Notes: a model not told the origin generated them from the sequence alone. Numbered from the stretch's first letter, positions 1 to 8,279 are shown. The stretch: DNA of 13,057 nucleotides from DATDCV01 sp036524155 (GCA_036524155.1 DATDCV010000737.1:1-13057), one strand, 5' to 3'. Translations and numbers: made by a program.

Positions 1-9
1 GCTCCAGGC

Positions 10-2394
10 ATGCGCTTTCACAGCAAACGTTCCTTCTTTGTCTCCCCTCTTCTCGTCCCCGTTATCTTGAGCTTATCCGGCAGTTTCGGAAGCAGCGGTA
101 CTCCCCCATCATGCTCGCCGGCCCTCGAAGAAGCCGCCGCCGCGTTGGCGCAATCGCAGTTCGACGCCGCCGGTCGCGGTTTTCTTGGAGTCTCAAAGGA
201 CGTCTCGAATTCGGCGTTCGTCCGTGGGCTCGCGGCCATAGGGCTTGCAGAAACGGCGCTCGCGAGACAGAACACCAATGCCGCCATCCAGGCCTGGCGC
301 GAAGCCAAAGAGAACAACGGACTGCCGCAATGGCAGCGCGACCTCGCTTCGAGGCGGCTCGCCGAGGCCGAGCGGCGCTCGAAGGGTCTGGCCGAAAGAG
401 ACCCGGCTGCCTATCGCGCGGTTTTGCCTCCGCTGCCCACGGCTACCGTTGTTTTCCATGTTGCTCCAGGCGGACAAGATGTCGCCGACGGCTCCGAGGC
501 GCGGCCGTTCGGCTCGCTCGTCAGGGCCCGCGACGCAATTCGGGAGCTGAAAAAGTCGCGCGGGGGATCATTGCCCGCGGGAGGGGCCAAAGTGGTCGTG
601 AGAAGCGGGACTTTCGCCGTAAAGGAGCCTTTCAAGCTCACCGCCGAAGACTCGGGGACCAGTGAGGCTCCGGTCGTCTATCAAGCGCAATCCGGCGGCG
701 CCACCGTGTTCGAAGGCGGCCTGCCTGTGAGGGCGTGGAAACCCATCAGCGACACGGCGGTGCGAGAGAAGCTCAGCCCGGCGGTCCGTGACCAGGTGCT
801 CGAGGCAGACCTGAAAGCGAATGGTATTACGGAATGGGGTGATCCGACCGCGTTGAAGAAGCGCCCTGAGTTGTTCGTCGATGGTGTGCCACAAACCCTC
901 GCGCGGTGGCCAAACGAAGGCTTCGTGAAGACCGGTGAGATCCTCGGCCAGGATACCTTCAAGGTTTGGGGATCCATTCCCGGGTGCAAGGACGGCAAGT
1001 TCCGCTTCGTCGAAGAGCGCGCCAGGAACTGGCTCGACGAGCCCGATGTGCGGCTTTACGGCTACTGGTTTTGGGATTGGTATGAGGAATATCAGAAGGT
1101 GGCCGCGATCGATGCCGGGCAAAGCAGTTTTACGCTCGCCAAACCGTACTCATCCTACGGCTACCGGGAGGGACAGCGGTATTACGCCGTTAACGTATTC
1201 CGCGAGTTGGACCAACCCGGGGAATGGTATCTGGACCGGCGCTCCGGCCGGATCTATTGGCTGCCTCCGGCAAAAACCGCGGCATCGAAAGCAGATGTCG
1301 TCCTGAGCCTCTGTTCCGAGCCGTTCGTCGTCCTTGAGACCGTTGAACATGTCGTGATTCTCGGTTTTACGTTCCAGGACAGCCGGGGCGACGGCATCCA
1401 TATAAAAGGCGGGACCGACTGCCTGGTGGCCGGGTGCACGCTCCGGCGCTTGGGAGGCGATGCGATCATCGTTGAGGGCGGCTCCCGTCACAGCGTGTTC
1501 GGCTGCACGATGCACACCTTGGGTTGCGGCGGTATGAGAGTGAACGGCGGCGACCGTCAGACCCTCTCCCCGGGCCGCCACTGCGTCGAGAATTGCACCG
1601 TACCGGATATCGCGCGCATCAAACGGACCTACGCTCCGGCCGTTCACCTGGATGGCTGCGGCAACCGGATCGCCCACAACCTGTTCGAGCGCATCCCTTC
1701 CTCCGCGATGCGCATTGAAGGAAACGATCATGTGATCGAACTCAACCGCATCCGCCACGTCGTTCAGGAATCCGATGACCAGGGCGGTATCGACATGTTT
1801 GGCAATCCCTTGTATCGCGGCGTGGTCATTCGCTGGAACCACTGGAGCGACATCACCGGAGGCACCGAGTGCGGCGCCGCCGGTATACGCCTGGACGACA
1901 TGATCTCCGGCATCGTGCTTCACGGAAACCTCTTCGAGCGTTGCGGCGCCGTGCAATTTGGCGCTGTCCAGATCCACGGCGGCAAGGAAAACGTTGTGGA
2001 TGGGAACGTATTCATCGACTGCCACGCGGCGCTCAGTTTTTCGCGGTGGGATGAGCCTCGCTGGCTGAAGGGTGTCGAACCGTTTCTGGAACAAGCCAAC
2101 CGGGAACCTTACGCCACCCGTTATCCGGATCTTTCACGCATCAAGGCCGATGCCAACGTAAATTTCATCAGCCGTAATCTCTTGTTCCGCTGCAAAGGCG
2201 TTTTCCTCAGGGATGGCGGAGTGGAAAAATCCGCGCTGCTGATGGTCAGCGACGCGCCGGCACCCTCGGAGTTGCTCGCCGTGGGCGACTCGAACGAACC
2301 AATGGTGCATCAGGCCTTGTTTGAACCCATCCCGGTTGGTGAAATAGGACTGTATCCACACCCTTGGCGAGCCAACTTGGCGCCGGGCGATTGA
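10..2394 (+). CDS. Secreted right-handed parallel beta-helix protein, GH141-like
   Basis: 794 residues. Residues 1-30 form a basic start (RFHSKR) plus a hydrophobic stretch, a signal peptide, so the product is exported. Residues 35-130 are Ala/Glu/Arg-rich helices resembling one or two TPR units. From about 145 a beta-helix enzyme begins: 'FHVAPGGQDVADGSEARPFGSL' region, then 'DAIREL', 'VVVRSGTF', 'EDSGTSEAPVVYQA'. These match the opening of GH141/right-handed beta-helix glycosidase-like proteins (from family memory). 'LFVDGVPQTLARWPNEGF' (288-305) and 'EWYLDRRSGRIYWLPP' (405-420) are further hallmarks. Residues 440-735 hold irregular helix coils with recurrent G-N-x-(I/V/F) turns. The end, 'FEPIPVGEIGLYPHPWR', matches the usual C-terminus. 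Probably a polysaccharide-active enzyme; the substrate cannot be read. The ATG at 10 lies 9 nt from the window edge, so a start further upstream cannot be excluded. Other beta-helix lyase or epimerase families are alternatives. Confidence 0.85.
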   Translation: MRFHSKRSFFVSPLLVPVILSLSGSFGSSGTPPSCSPALEEAAAALAQSQFDAAGRGFLGVSKDVSNSAFVRGLAAIGLAETALARQNTNAAIQAWREAKENNGLPQWQRDLASRRLAEAERRSKGLAERDPAAYRAVLPPLPTATVVFHVAPGGQDVADGSEARPFGSLVRARDAIRELKKSRGGSLPAGGAKVVVRSGTFAVKEPFKLTAEDSGTSEAPVVYQAQSGGATVFEGGLPVRAWKPISDTAVREKLSPAVRDQVLEADLKANGITEWGDPTALKKRPELFVDGVPQTLARWPNEGFVKTGEILGQDTFKVWGSIPGCKDGKFRFVEERARNWLDEPDVRLYGYWFWDWYEEYQKVAAIDAGQSSFTLAKPYSSYGYREGQRYYAVNVFRELDQPGEWYLDRRSGRIYWLPPAKTAASKADVVLSLCSEPFVVLETVEHVVILGFTFQDSRGDGIHIKGGTDCLVAGCTLRRLGGDAIIVEGGSRHSVFGCTMHTLGCGGMRVNGGDRQTLSPGRHCVENCTVPDIARIKRTYAPAVHLDGCGNRIAHNLFERIPSSAMRIEGNDHVIELNRIRHVVQESDDQGGIDMFGNPLYRGVVIRWNHWSDITGGTECGAAGIRLDDMISGIVLHGNLFERCGAVQFGAVQIHGGKENVVDGNVFIDCHAALSFSRWDEPRWLKGVEPFLEQANREPYATRYPDLSRIKADANVNFISRNLLFRCKGVFLRDGGVEKSALLMVSDAPAPSELLAVGDSNEPMVHQALFEPIPVGEIGLYPHPWRANLAPGD

Positions 2395-2409
2395 ACGGCA
2401 GCGACCGGC

Positions 2410-2514
2410 CGGCGCGCGGACTTCAGTCCGCAGCAATCCCCGACCGGCCGTCGCGTCTGGAATTCGGATGCCCTCTGCGGACGGAAGCTGCTGCGGACTG
2501 AAGTCCGCGCGCCG
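2410..2514. repeat. Intergenic inverted repeat, 26-nt arms
   Basis: The arms 2410-2435 and 2489-2514 are perfect reverse complements (C + GGCGCGCGGACTTCAGTCCG + CAGCA on the left), separated by 53 nt. Each arm contains its own small palindrome, CGGACT-TC-AGTCCG or its complement, so it can fold either as a long stem or as two hairpins. Two direct repeats add to the structure: CGACCGGCCG at 2402-2411 and 2441-2450, and CTGCGGACGGAAG (2475-2487) against CTGCGGACTGAAG (2491-2503). No target-site duplication and no open frame of note is seen. It lies 15 nt after the beta-helix gene stop and could act as a terminator, but it has no T-tract. It looks like a non-coding REP/MITE-like genomic repeat. 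Confidence 0.85.
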
Positions 2515-2567
2515 ACCACGACGCAGCGGCCGCAGATCAATGGAGCACCGCTTCGGTGTCAGAATGC

Positions 2568-2596
2568 TTCACAAGCGCAAAACAAGCGCCTACATT
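2568..2596 (+). promoter_or_regulatory. Sigma70-like promoter of the acylase gene
   Basis: TTCACA (2568-2573) and TACATT (2591-2596) are separated by exactly 17 nt. They match the TTGACA/TATAAT consensus at 5/6 and 4/6 positions. Transcription would begin near 2603, about 10 nt before the ATG at 2613, so the mRNA leader would be very short. No Shine-Dalgarno sequence is visible before that ATG. Prediction from sequence only. Confidence 0.45.
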
Positions 2597-2612
2597 CTCC
2601 GGCAGACAACCC

Positions 2613-4721
2613 ATGAAAAAAGCACTTCTCCTTCTCGGCTCCTTTCTGCTGCTCGTCTCCAACACCAGGCTGGCTGCCAGCCAGGCCACGGATGAGGCTA
2701 CCTTGTATCGCGACGAATTCGGCATTCCGCACATCTACGCCCCGACGCTCGAGAGCGCGGCATTTGCCGAAGGCTACGCCCAGGCCGAGGATCGTCTGGA
2801 AGAGTTGTTAAAGAACTATCGCCGCGCCGCCGGCACCATGTCCGAGGTCTTCGGCCCGGCTCACTTCCGCGACGACCTGGTGCAGCGTCTCTTTCGCCAT
2901 GAGGAAATCAGCCGGGAAAAATACGCCTTGCTGCGGCCGAAAACCCGCGCGGTGATCGAGGCCTACCAGGCGGGAATCAAACGCTTCATGAGCGAACACC
3001 CGGAGCAAGTGCCGGCCTGGGCGCAGCAGATTCATCCCTGGGACGTCGTCGCGCTGGGGCGGTTCATTATCTGGGGCTGGCCTTTGGGTGAGGCGGGCGG
3101 CGATTTGCTGCGCGCCGGCATCCAGCCCGATGAAATGAAGTATCGCGGCTCGAACGAGGCTCTGCTTAGCCCCGCGCGCACCGCCATGAAAGCGCCCATC
3201 GCAATCATCGACCCGCACCTGAGCTGGTACGGCGAATTCCGTTTTTACCAAACCAGGATCTATGCCGGCGATTTCAACGCTTCCGGTGTCTGTATTCTCG
3301 GCACCCCGTTGCCGAGCCTGGGCCACAGCCGGTTTTGCTCAATCGCCATGACCACCGGCGGCCCGGATACCTCGGATGTATTCGAAGAAGAGCTCAACCC
3401 GGATAATCCCCGCCAATATCGCTACGACAACGCCTGGCGCGATCTCACCGTGCGCAAGGTCAAAATCGGAGTGAAAAACGGCGACCAAGTCGACTGGAAA
3501 GAACAGGACCTCGAGTACAGCCATCATGGGCCGATCGTTGCTCATAAGAATGGCAAGGCCTACGCCATCGCCATTCCTTACATGGACGAGGTGGGGTTGA
3601 CCGACCAAACCTACGACATCATGACGGCGCGGAACCTCTCTGAAATGAAGCGCGCCCTGGGTGAACTCCAGCTCATGGGCCAAAACATTATGGTCGGCAC
3701 CATCCAAGGTGACATTTATTACGTTCGCAACGGCCGCGTCCCCATCCGGGCCAAAGGCACCGACCCGAGCCGGCCCATTCCCGGCGCCTGTTCCACCAAC
3801 GAGTGGCGCGGAATCCATCCCTTTTCGGACCTCGTCCAGCTCGAGAACCCGCCCCAGGGTTACATGCACAATAACAACGTCACGCCCTTCGGCATGATGA
3901 AAGACAGCCCCCTCACGCCCGAGAAATACGCTGCCTCCCCTTACCTCTACAACGCCACCCGCACCAGCCCCCGCCACCAGCGCGCCGAAATGATGACCGA
4001 GTTGCTCGACGCCGCCCGCAACGTAACCGTCGAGCAAGCCATCGCCATCGCTTTTAACACCCGGGTCTACCATGCCGAAAAATGGCAGGAGAAACTGAAA
4101 GCTGCCTGGACCAACGCGCCGGAGTCCGGGAAACAGCCGGATGCGGCTGAAGTCTACCGGTTGATCCAGGAATGGGATCGGCACTCTGAGGCCGGCTCCG
4201 AAGGCGCGCTCGCCTTTTACGCCTTCAAGCGGGAAGGCCTGGACGGAAACAACCGCCGCGCCGTCGAACCGCCGCCCGACCTCGGCGACGAGCAAATCCT
4301 CGCCGCTCTAGGCAAAGCCGCGGCCTGGCTAAAAGAAAATTTCGACTCCTTGCATGTTCCCTACGGAACGTTGTTCCGCGTCGGCCGGCAGGGCGCAGAC
4401 CGCACCTGGCCGGTGGGCGGAGGCTCCGTCAACGATGCCGGAATGGCCACCGTGCGCGCCATCAGCTTTGACAAGGTCGGCAAAACGCTGGTCGGCCGCG
4501 GCGGCCAAACCTCCACTCAAATCGTCATCCTGACCGACCCGCCCGAGTCCTACACCATCGTCCCGCTCGGCGTCAGCGACCATAAGGAAAGCGGTCACTG
4601 GGACGACCAGGCCGAGAAACTCTTCAGCAAAAGCAAAGCCACGCCCACCTGGTTTATGAACCGCCAGGAATTGTTGAAACACGTTACGGCGACAAAGGTG
4701 TTGAAAGTCACCAAAGGCTGA
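2613..4721 (+). CDS. Secreted penicillin acylase family (Ntn) amidohydrolase
   Basis: 702 residues from the ATG at 2613. An in-frame ATG at 2556 would place 19 non-signal residues ahead and precede the likely promoter; the chosen start gives a clean signal peptide, MKKALLLLGSFLLLVSNTRLAAS. The mature N-terminus 'LYRDEFGIPHIYA' and 'AFAEGYAQAEDRL' is the classic penicillin-acylase alpha-chain opening. In this family autocleavage exposes a Ser: here 'YRGSNEALL' places it at Ser180, followed by 'IAIIDPHLSW'. Other family blocks are 'GTPLPSLGHSRF' (230-241), 'HHGPIV' (304-309), 'GRGGQTST' and 'GVSDHKESGHWDDQ' near the C-terminus. The family hydrolyses amide bonds of acylated compounds such as beta-lactams, acyl-homoserine lactones or lipopeptides; the substrate here is unknown. 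The usual GHN motif reads GHS (237-239). There is no long spacer peptide before Ser180. Family assignment is secure. Confidence 0.93.
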   Translation: MKKALLLLGSFLLLVSNTRLAASQATDEATLYRDEFGIPHIYAPTLESAAFAEGYAQAEDRLEELLKNYRRAAGTMSEVFGPAHFRDDLVQRLFRHEEISREKYALLRPKTRAVIEAYQAGIKRFMSEHPEQVPAWAQQIHPWDVVALGRFIIWGWPLGEAGGDLLRAGIQPDEMKYRGSNEALLSPARTAMKAPIAIIDPHLSWYGEFRFYQTRIYAGDFNASGVCILGTPLPSLGHSRFCSIAMTTGGPDTSDVFEEELNPDNPRQYRYDNAWRDLTVRKVKIGVKNGDQVDWKEQDLEYSHHGPIVAHKNGKAYAIAIPYMDEVGLTDQTYDIMTARNLSEMKRALGELQLMGQNIMVGTIQGDIYYVRNGRVPIRAKGTDPSRPIPGACSTNEWRGIHPFSDLVQLENPPQGYMHNNNVTPFGMMKDSPLTPEKYAASPYLYNATRTSPRHQRAEMMTELLDAARNVTVEQAIAIAFNTRVYHAEKWQEKLKAAWTNAPESGKQPDAAEVYRLIQEWDRHSEAGSEGALAFYAFKREGLDGNNRRAVEPPPDLGDEQILAALGKAAAWLKENFDSLHVPYGTLFRVGRQGADRTWPVGGGSVNDAGMATVRAISFDKVGKTLVGRGGQTSTQIVILTDPPESYTIVPLGVSDHKESGHWDDQAEKLFSKSKATPTWFMNRQELLKHVTATKVLKVTKG

Positions 4722-4791
4722 CTCGCCTCCGGGGCTCTCCGGCATGGCAAAGGCCCATCGGCTCAGAGGCCTGGCCCGGATATTTCCCAGC

Positions 4792-4869
4792 GATTGTAAC
4801 CGCCGACGTCAGGAGGCGAAACCAACCGGATCTGCAGCGTTTCGCCTCCTGACGTCGGCGCCTACAATC
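4792..4869. repeat. Strong inverted repeat in the convergent intergenic gap
   Basis: The arms 4801-4822 and 4839-4860 are perfect 22-nt reverse complements (starting CGCCGACGTCAGGAGGCGAA). After a 2x2 internal mismatch, 7 more bases pair (GATTGTA 4792-4798 with TACAATC 4863-4869). GCCCGG 4774-4779 and CCGGGC 4874-4879 could add an outer stem. The loop is 16 nt. The element lies between the stop of the acylase gene (4721) and the stop of the oppositely oriented FG-GAP gene (4905), so it may serve as a bidirectional terminator, although it lacks a U-tract. Its size and near-perfect arms also suit a dispersed palindromic repeat. The sequence is unrelated to the inverted repeat at 2410-2514. Confidence 0.85.
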
Positions 4870-4904
4870 TGTACCGGGCTGGTGCGGTCCAGGAGATATC
4901 GCGG

Positions 4905-7900
4905 CTAGTGCTGGAGTCGGAAGAAGGTGTTTTGGTCGGCAATCGGTTGCGCGACCACCAGGGCGCTGCCGTTGGTTTGCGGGGCGGCCGGCAGGTTTAC
5001 CCAACCGGCCATGCCGTCGACGGAAGTCTGGAGGCCGAAATCGCTTGCCCAGGCAGGCCACGAGAGAAGGATTTGATTTCCCGAGAGGTTGATGCTCAAG
5101 GAGGGCGGCGGGTTTACGGTCACGGTTCCGGTGATGTAGTCGGCGGCCAACTCGTTGGCGGCGGCGTCGGACACGGCGCGGAAGACGGGAGCGTCGGCGA
5201 AGGCGATTGGAATGGGTCCGGTGGCGGCAGGTTTTGCGGCGAAAATCACGCTGACGATTTGGCGCTGACCTGCGGGGAAGACGGCGCCGGTGGGGAGCGC
5301 CAACGCCAGCCCCAGAGCACCGGAAGCGGCCTCGAGCGAGTTTACGTTCAGGACGGCTCCAGCCGCGCCGGCGCCCAGCGTGGCACTGCTGAATTGCAGT
5401 CGCGCCGGGTCAAACGTGAGCGTCAGGCCCAACGCGTTTTCATCGCCCTGCGCCTGGAGTTCGACCGGGACAACAACTTCCAGGCCCTGGACGGCGGTGG
5501 CATTGAGCACGCGGACCTCGCGCCCGAATCCTTTCGCCACCGGGGCCGGGGGCAACGGGGAAGTTGGACCGCTAACCGCAGTCAGGGGGTCGACCCGGGC
5601 GAAGTAGCGTCCGGCCTGGACCCAATCGGTGACTTTAAGGTGGCCGTCACCGCGGGTGGCGCGGGGCGCGCAATCGGCGCGTTGGAACTCGCTTTCCGAG
5701 GCGGGAACGTCCAGGCCGGCAACGAACCTCCCGGCCTGCACCCAATCATTAATAGTAAGCAACCGGTTGCCGCCCGGGCGCGGCGTGGTGTCGCCTTCGA
5801 GGTCGCTCGGCAACAACGTGACGGTTCCGACGGTGAATGTCGCCGGGAGTGAAATTGCCAGCGGATCGGCAACCTGGCGAGGGAGAGGTTGGTCCGCGAA
5901 GTAGAGCGTTTGGAGGACCGGTGTTGCCTGCGTGACCACCACCGCGTCGAAGGTAACCAGCGCGACGTCCTGTGTGCCCCTGGGGAATTTTGCCCCGGCA
6001 GGCAGGGCGATGGCGATGCCGACCCGGCCGTAAGGCAGTTGGTTCGTGTTGACGACCAGGGCGGCGCCTCCGAGAGCGGGGCCGGCGGCGGCGGCGGCGG
6101 CGGAAACAAAACCCAGCAGGGAACCACGTTGATACCCGCCAAAAACGAGGCTGAAACTGAGCGCGTTCTCTTCGCCACTGGCGTTGAGCCGAATCGGGAC
6201 GGTCACCGGCCAGCCCGAGGTGTTGGTGGTGTTGACGACGCTAATCTCCGACGGCGGAACGATGACCGTGAGCAGAGCATTCAAACTGGTGATGGAACCG
6301 AGGGTGTTGGTGATTTCGACGGAGTAGTCGCCCGCCTGGTCACGCCGGACATTAGCCAGGGTGAGGGCTGAAGCCGTGGCGCCGGCCAGATTCGTTCCGT
6401 TGAGCCGCCACTGGAAACTGAGCGGCCGGGTGCCTCCGGCGGTGACGGAGAATTCCGCGGTGCCGCCCAGCATCACGGTCTGTTTCTTCGGTTGCGATGT
6501 GATGTAGGGCGGGAGGTCGGTGAAGGTCAGGCGGGCCACCGAACTGGTGGCGGATCCAAGTGAGTTTGTGACCGTGACAAAGTAAGTTCCGGCGTCAACC
6601 TCAAGGGTTTCACTGAGCGTGAGAGTCGAATTGGTGGCGCCAGCGAGGGCCACGTCGCCATGCCACCACTGGTAGCTGAGTTGCGGCGAGCCCTCGGCGT
6701 GGACAGTGAAGGCGGCGCTTTCGCCGAGGACGACAGCCAGGTCGGCCGGTTGTTGCAGGATGAGGGGCGGTCCGCCGAACGGGCTGACGTTTTGATACAC
6801 AGTGAAGGTGCTGTCCCAATGGTTGGCGAGGGCGACATCGGGCCTGCCATCACCGTCGAGGTCGCCGACGGCGAGGCCCCAGGCATTCCAACCTGTGGAA
6901 TAGTCGACGCGGGAGCCGAGTGAGGAAGCGGTGAAATCGCCGGGCGAGCTGAGGTTTTGAAAGATCGAAACGTAGCTTTCGAGCTCGCCATCGGCGGCGA
7001 TGTCCGGCTTGCCGTCGCCATCGAAATCCGCCAGCGCCACATCGTGGGTCCAGTGCCCGGTGGGAAACTCAACCCGGTCGGCGAGCGAGTTGGCGGCGAA
7101 GGGTGAGACGCCGAGGTTTCGATAGACGGCGATGTTCAGCGGTCGAATCGAGCCGATCACGATGTCCAAATTGCCATCACCATCGATGTCGCCGAGCTCG
7201 ATGGTGTCGGCTTCAACCGGGGACGGAAAGTCAACGCGCGCAAAAGAGTTCGCATCGAGAATCCCCGCTGCGGAGGTGTTACGGTAAACCGCCAGGAGCT
7301 GGCCATAGGTAGCCACGGCGATGTCGGGCTTGCCATCGTGATCCAAATCGCCGATCGCGAGTTTGTAGGGGCCGGTGGGGGCCGGAAGGTCGACTCGCGG
7401 CGCGAAGGAGTCGGCGGTTAGTGTCCCGGGGCTGCCGATGTTCTTGAGGATGGAGATAGTGTTGTCGCCGTAATTGGCAGCCACGAGGTCGAGTTTGCCA
7501 TCGCCATCGAGGTCGGCGGCGCGCGCGAACCGGCAGTCAGCGCCCACCTGGATATCGACGCGGGCCGCCAGCGAGATGGCCGCTCCCGGGCCGGGCGCGG
7601 TTGTATTCCGGAAGATGGAGATTTGAGCGACACCGATACCGGCGACGATGAGGTCCAGCTTCCCGTCGCCATCGACATCGGCAACAGTGATCTTGTAAGA
7701 GTCGGCCGGGGGAAAAGGGATTTCGATGGGAGGCTCGAACGAAGCGGAGCTCAAGGAACCGCTGGTGCTGATGTTGCGCAGCAGCCAGATGGAACGCGCC
7801 CGTGAGTTACCAACCACGAGGTCGGGTTTGCCATCGTTATCGAGGTCCGCGAACGCGATCGGTGTGGGCCCCAAAGGCGCGGACATGGTGAACGCGGGGG

Positions 7901-8279
7901 CCAGTGTCCCCGGGCCGATTGGCGACCCGTTGCCGGGAAACGTCGGCAGAAAAGGCTGCGGGGAATCTGCGCTGAGCCCGTTTACCGTGACCGAAATCGG
8001 CGCGAACGTCGCCCCGGACGGCACTTTGACCTGGAGGCCGGTGCCGGTGGCGGCGGTGACCGTCGCGCGGACAGCGCCGAAATAGATGGTGTTCTCACTT
8101 GCCTGCGGGCTGAAATTGCCGCCGTGAATTGTGACGGTGCTGCCCGCTACTGCCACCTTCGGCTCAAACCCGGTGATGGTTGGGACCGCCGCGCGGGTTT
8201 GGATGAGCGTGAGCGCGCACGTGGTGATGCCGACCGCTAAGGAAGCGTATGGGAGGGGGCTCCATCGGGGATTTTTCAT
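4905..8279 (-). CDS. Secreted FG-GAP propeller / Ig / cohesin-dockerin-like protein
   Basis: 1124 residues from the ATG at 8279, chosen because AAAGGA lies 4 nt upstream and a signal peptide follows (1-31). A start at 8318 would precede the promoter. In order: an IPT/TIG-like domain (about 33-110); seven FG-GAP/VCBS repeats of the 'DLDGDGKPDL' type near 141, 197, 254, 307, 360, 413 and 469, consistent with a seven-bladed calcium-binding propeller; two Ig-like domains without cysteines (503-587, 590-673), each with the 'YQW/FQW' and 'AGxY' signatures; a cohesin-like domain (678-823); paired dockerin-like motifs 'LTINDWVQAGRF' (841-852) and 'LKVTDWVQAGRY' (881-892); a second cohesin-like domain (918-1055); and a C-terminal module, 'LLSWPA' to 'FFRLQH', recurrent in verrucomicrobial secreted proteins. 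It has no catalytic domain, so a surface adhesive or scaffold role is inferred. It has its own promoter. Confidence 0.92.
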   Translation of the reverse strand: MKNPRWSPLPYASLAVGITTCALTLIQTRAAVPTITGFEPKVAVAGSTVTIHGGNFSPQASENTIYFGAVRATVTAATGTGLQVKVPSGATFAPISVTVNGLSADSPQPFLPTFPGNGSPIGPGTLAPAFTMSAPLGPTPIAFADLDNDGKPDLVVGNSRARSIWLLRNISTSGSLSSASFEPPIEIPFPPADSYKITVADVDGDGKLDLIVAGIGVAQISIFRNTTAPGPGAAISLAARVDIQVGADCRFARAADLDGDGKLDLVAANYGDNTISILKNIGSPGTLTADSFAPRVDLPAPTGPYKLAIGDLDHDGKPDIAVATYGQLLAVYRNTSAAGILDANSFARVDFPSPVEADTIELGDIDGDGNLDIVIGSIRPLNIAVYRNLGVSPFAANSLADRVEFPTGHWTHDVALADFDGDGKPDIAADGELESYVSIFQNLSSPGDFTASSLGSRVDYSTGWNAWGLAVGDLDGDGRPDVALANHWDSTFTVYQNVSPFGGPPLILQQPADLAVVLGESAAFTVHAEGSPQLSYQWWHGDVALAGATNSTLTLSETLEVDAGTYFVTVTNSLGSATSSVARLTFTDLPPYITSQPKKQTVMLGGTAEFSVTAGGTRPLSFQWRLNGTNLAGATASALTLANVRRDQAGDYSVEITNTLGSITSLNALLTVIVPPSEISVVNTTNTSGWPVTVPIRLNASGEENALSFSLVFGGYQRGSLLGFVSAAAAAAGPALGGAALVVNTNQLPYGRVGIAIALPAGAKFPRGTQDVALVTFDAVVVTQATPVLQTLYFADQPLPRQVADPLAISLPATFTVGTVTLLPSDLEGDTTPRPGGNRLLTINDWVQAGRFVAGLDVPASESEFQRADCAPRATRGDGHLKVTDWVQAGRYFARVDPLTAVSGPTSPLPPAPVAKGFGREVRVLNATAVQGLEVVVPVELQAQGDENALGLTLTFDPARLQFSSATLGAGAAGAVLNVNSLEAASGALGLALALPTGAVFPAGQRQIVSVIFAAKPAATGPIPIAFADAPVFRAVSDAAANELAADYITGTVTVNPPPSLSINLSGNQILLSWPAWASDFGLQTSVDGMAGWVNLPAAPQTNGSALVVAQPIADQNTFFRLQH
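6083..6103. repeat. CGG trinucleotide tract (7 units)
   Basis: Seven perfect CGG units lie within the FG-GAP gene. On the coding strand they encode the Ala run SAAAAAAG (about 726-733) in the first cohesin-like domain. The second cohesin-like domain has only 'GAGAAG' at the matching place. The tract is short and in frame, so length changes would add or remove alanines. Confidence 0.8.

Noticed and set aside
1150..2094. 314-codon open frame on the minus strand inside the beta-helix gene
   Set aside because: It overlaps a clearly homologous + strand gene, shows no domain or signal, and is explained by high GC at the third codon position.
2410..2514. CRISPR array
   Set aside because: The repeats are inverted and only two arms exist, with no regular spacers and no cas genes.
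2556..2612. Upstream ATG extending the acylase by 19 residues
   Set aside because: The extension has no signal-peptide character and would start before the likely promoter; ATG 2613 gives a textbook signal peptide.
3339..4295. 318-codon open frame on the minus strand inside the acylase gene
   Set aside because: Antisense shadow of a well-supported Ntn hydrolase with conserved motifs; no recognisable protein features.
4908..5852. 314-codon + strand open frame inside the FG-GAP gene
   Set aside because: Gly/Arg-rich low-complexity antisense frame of a repeat-rich gene with clear domains on the other strand.
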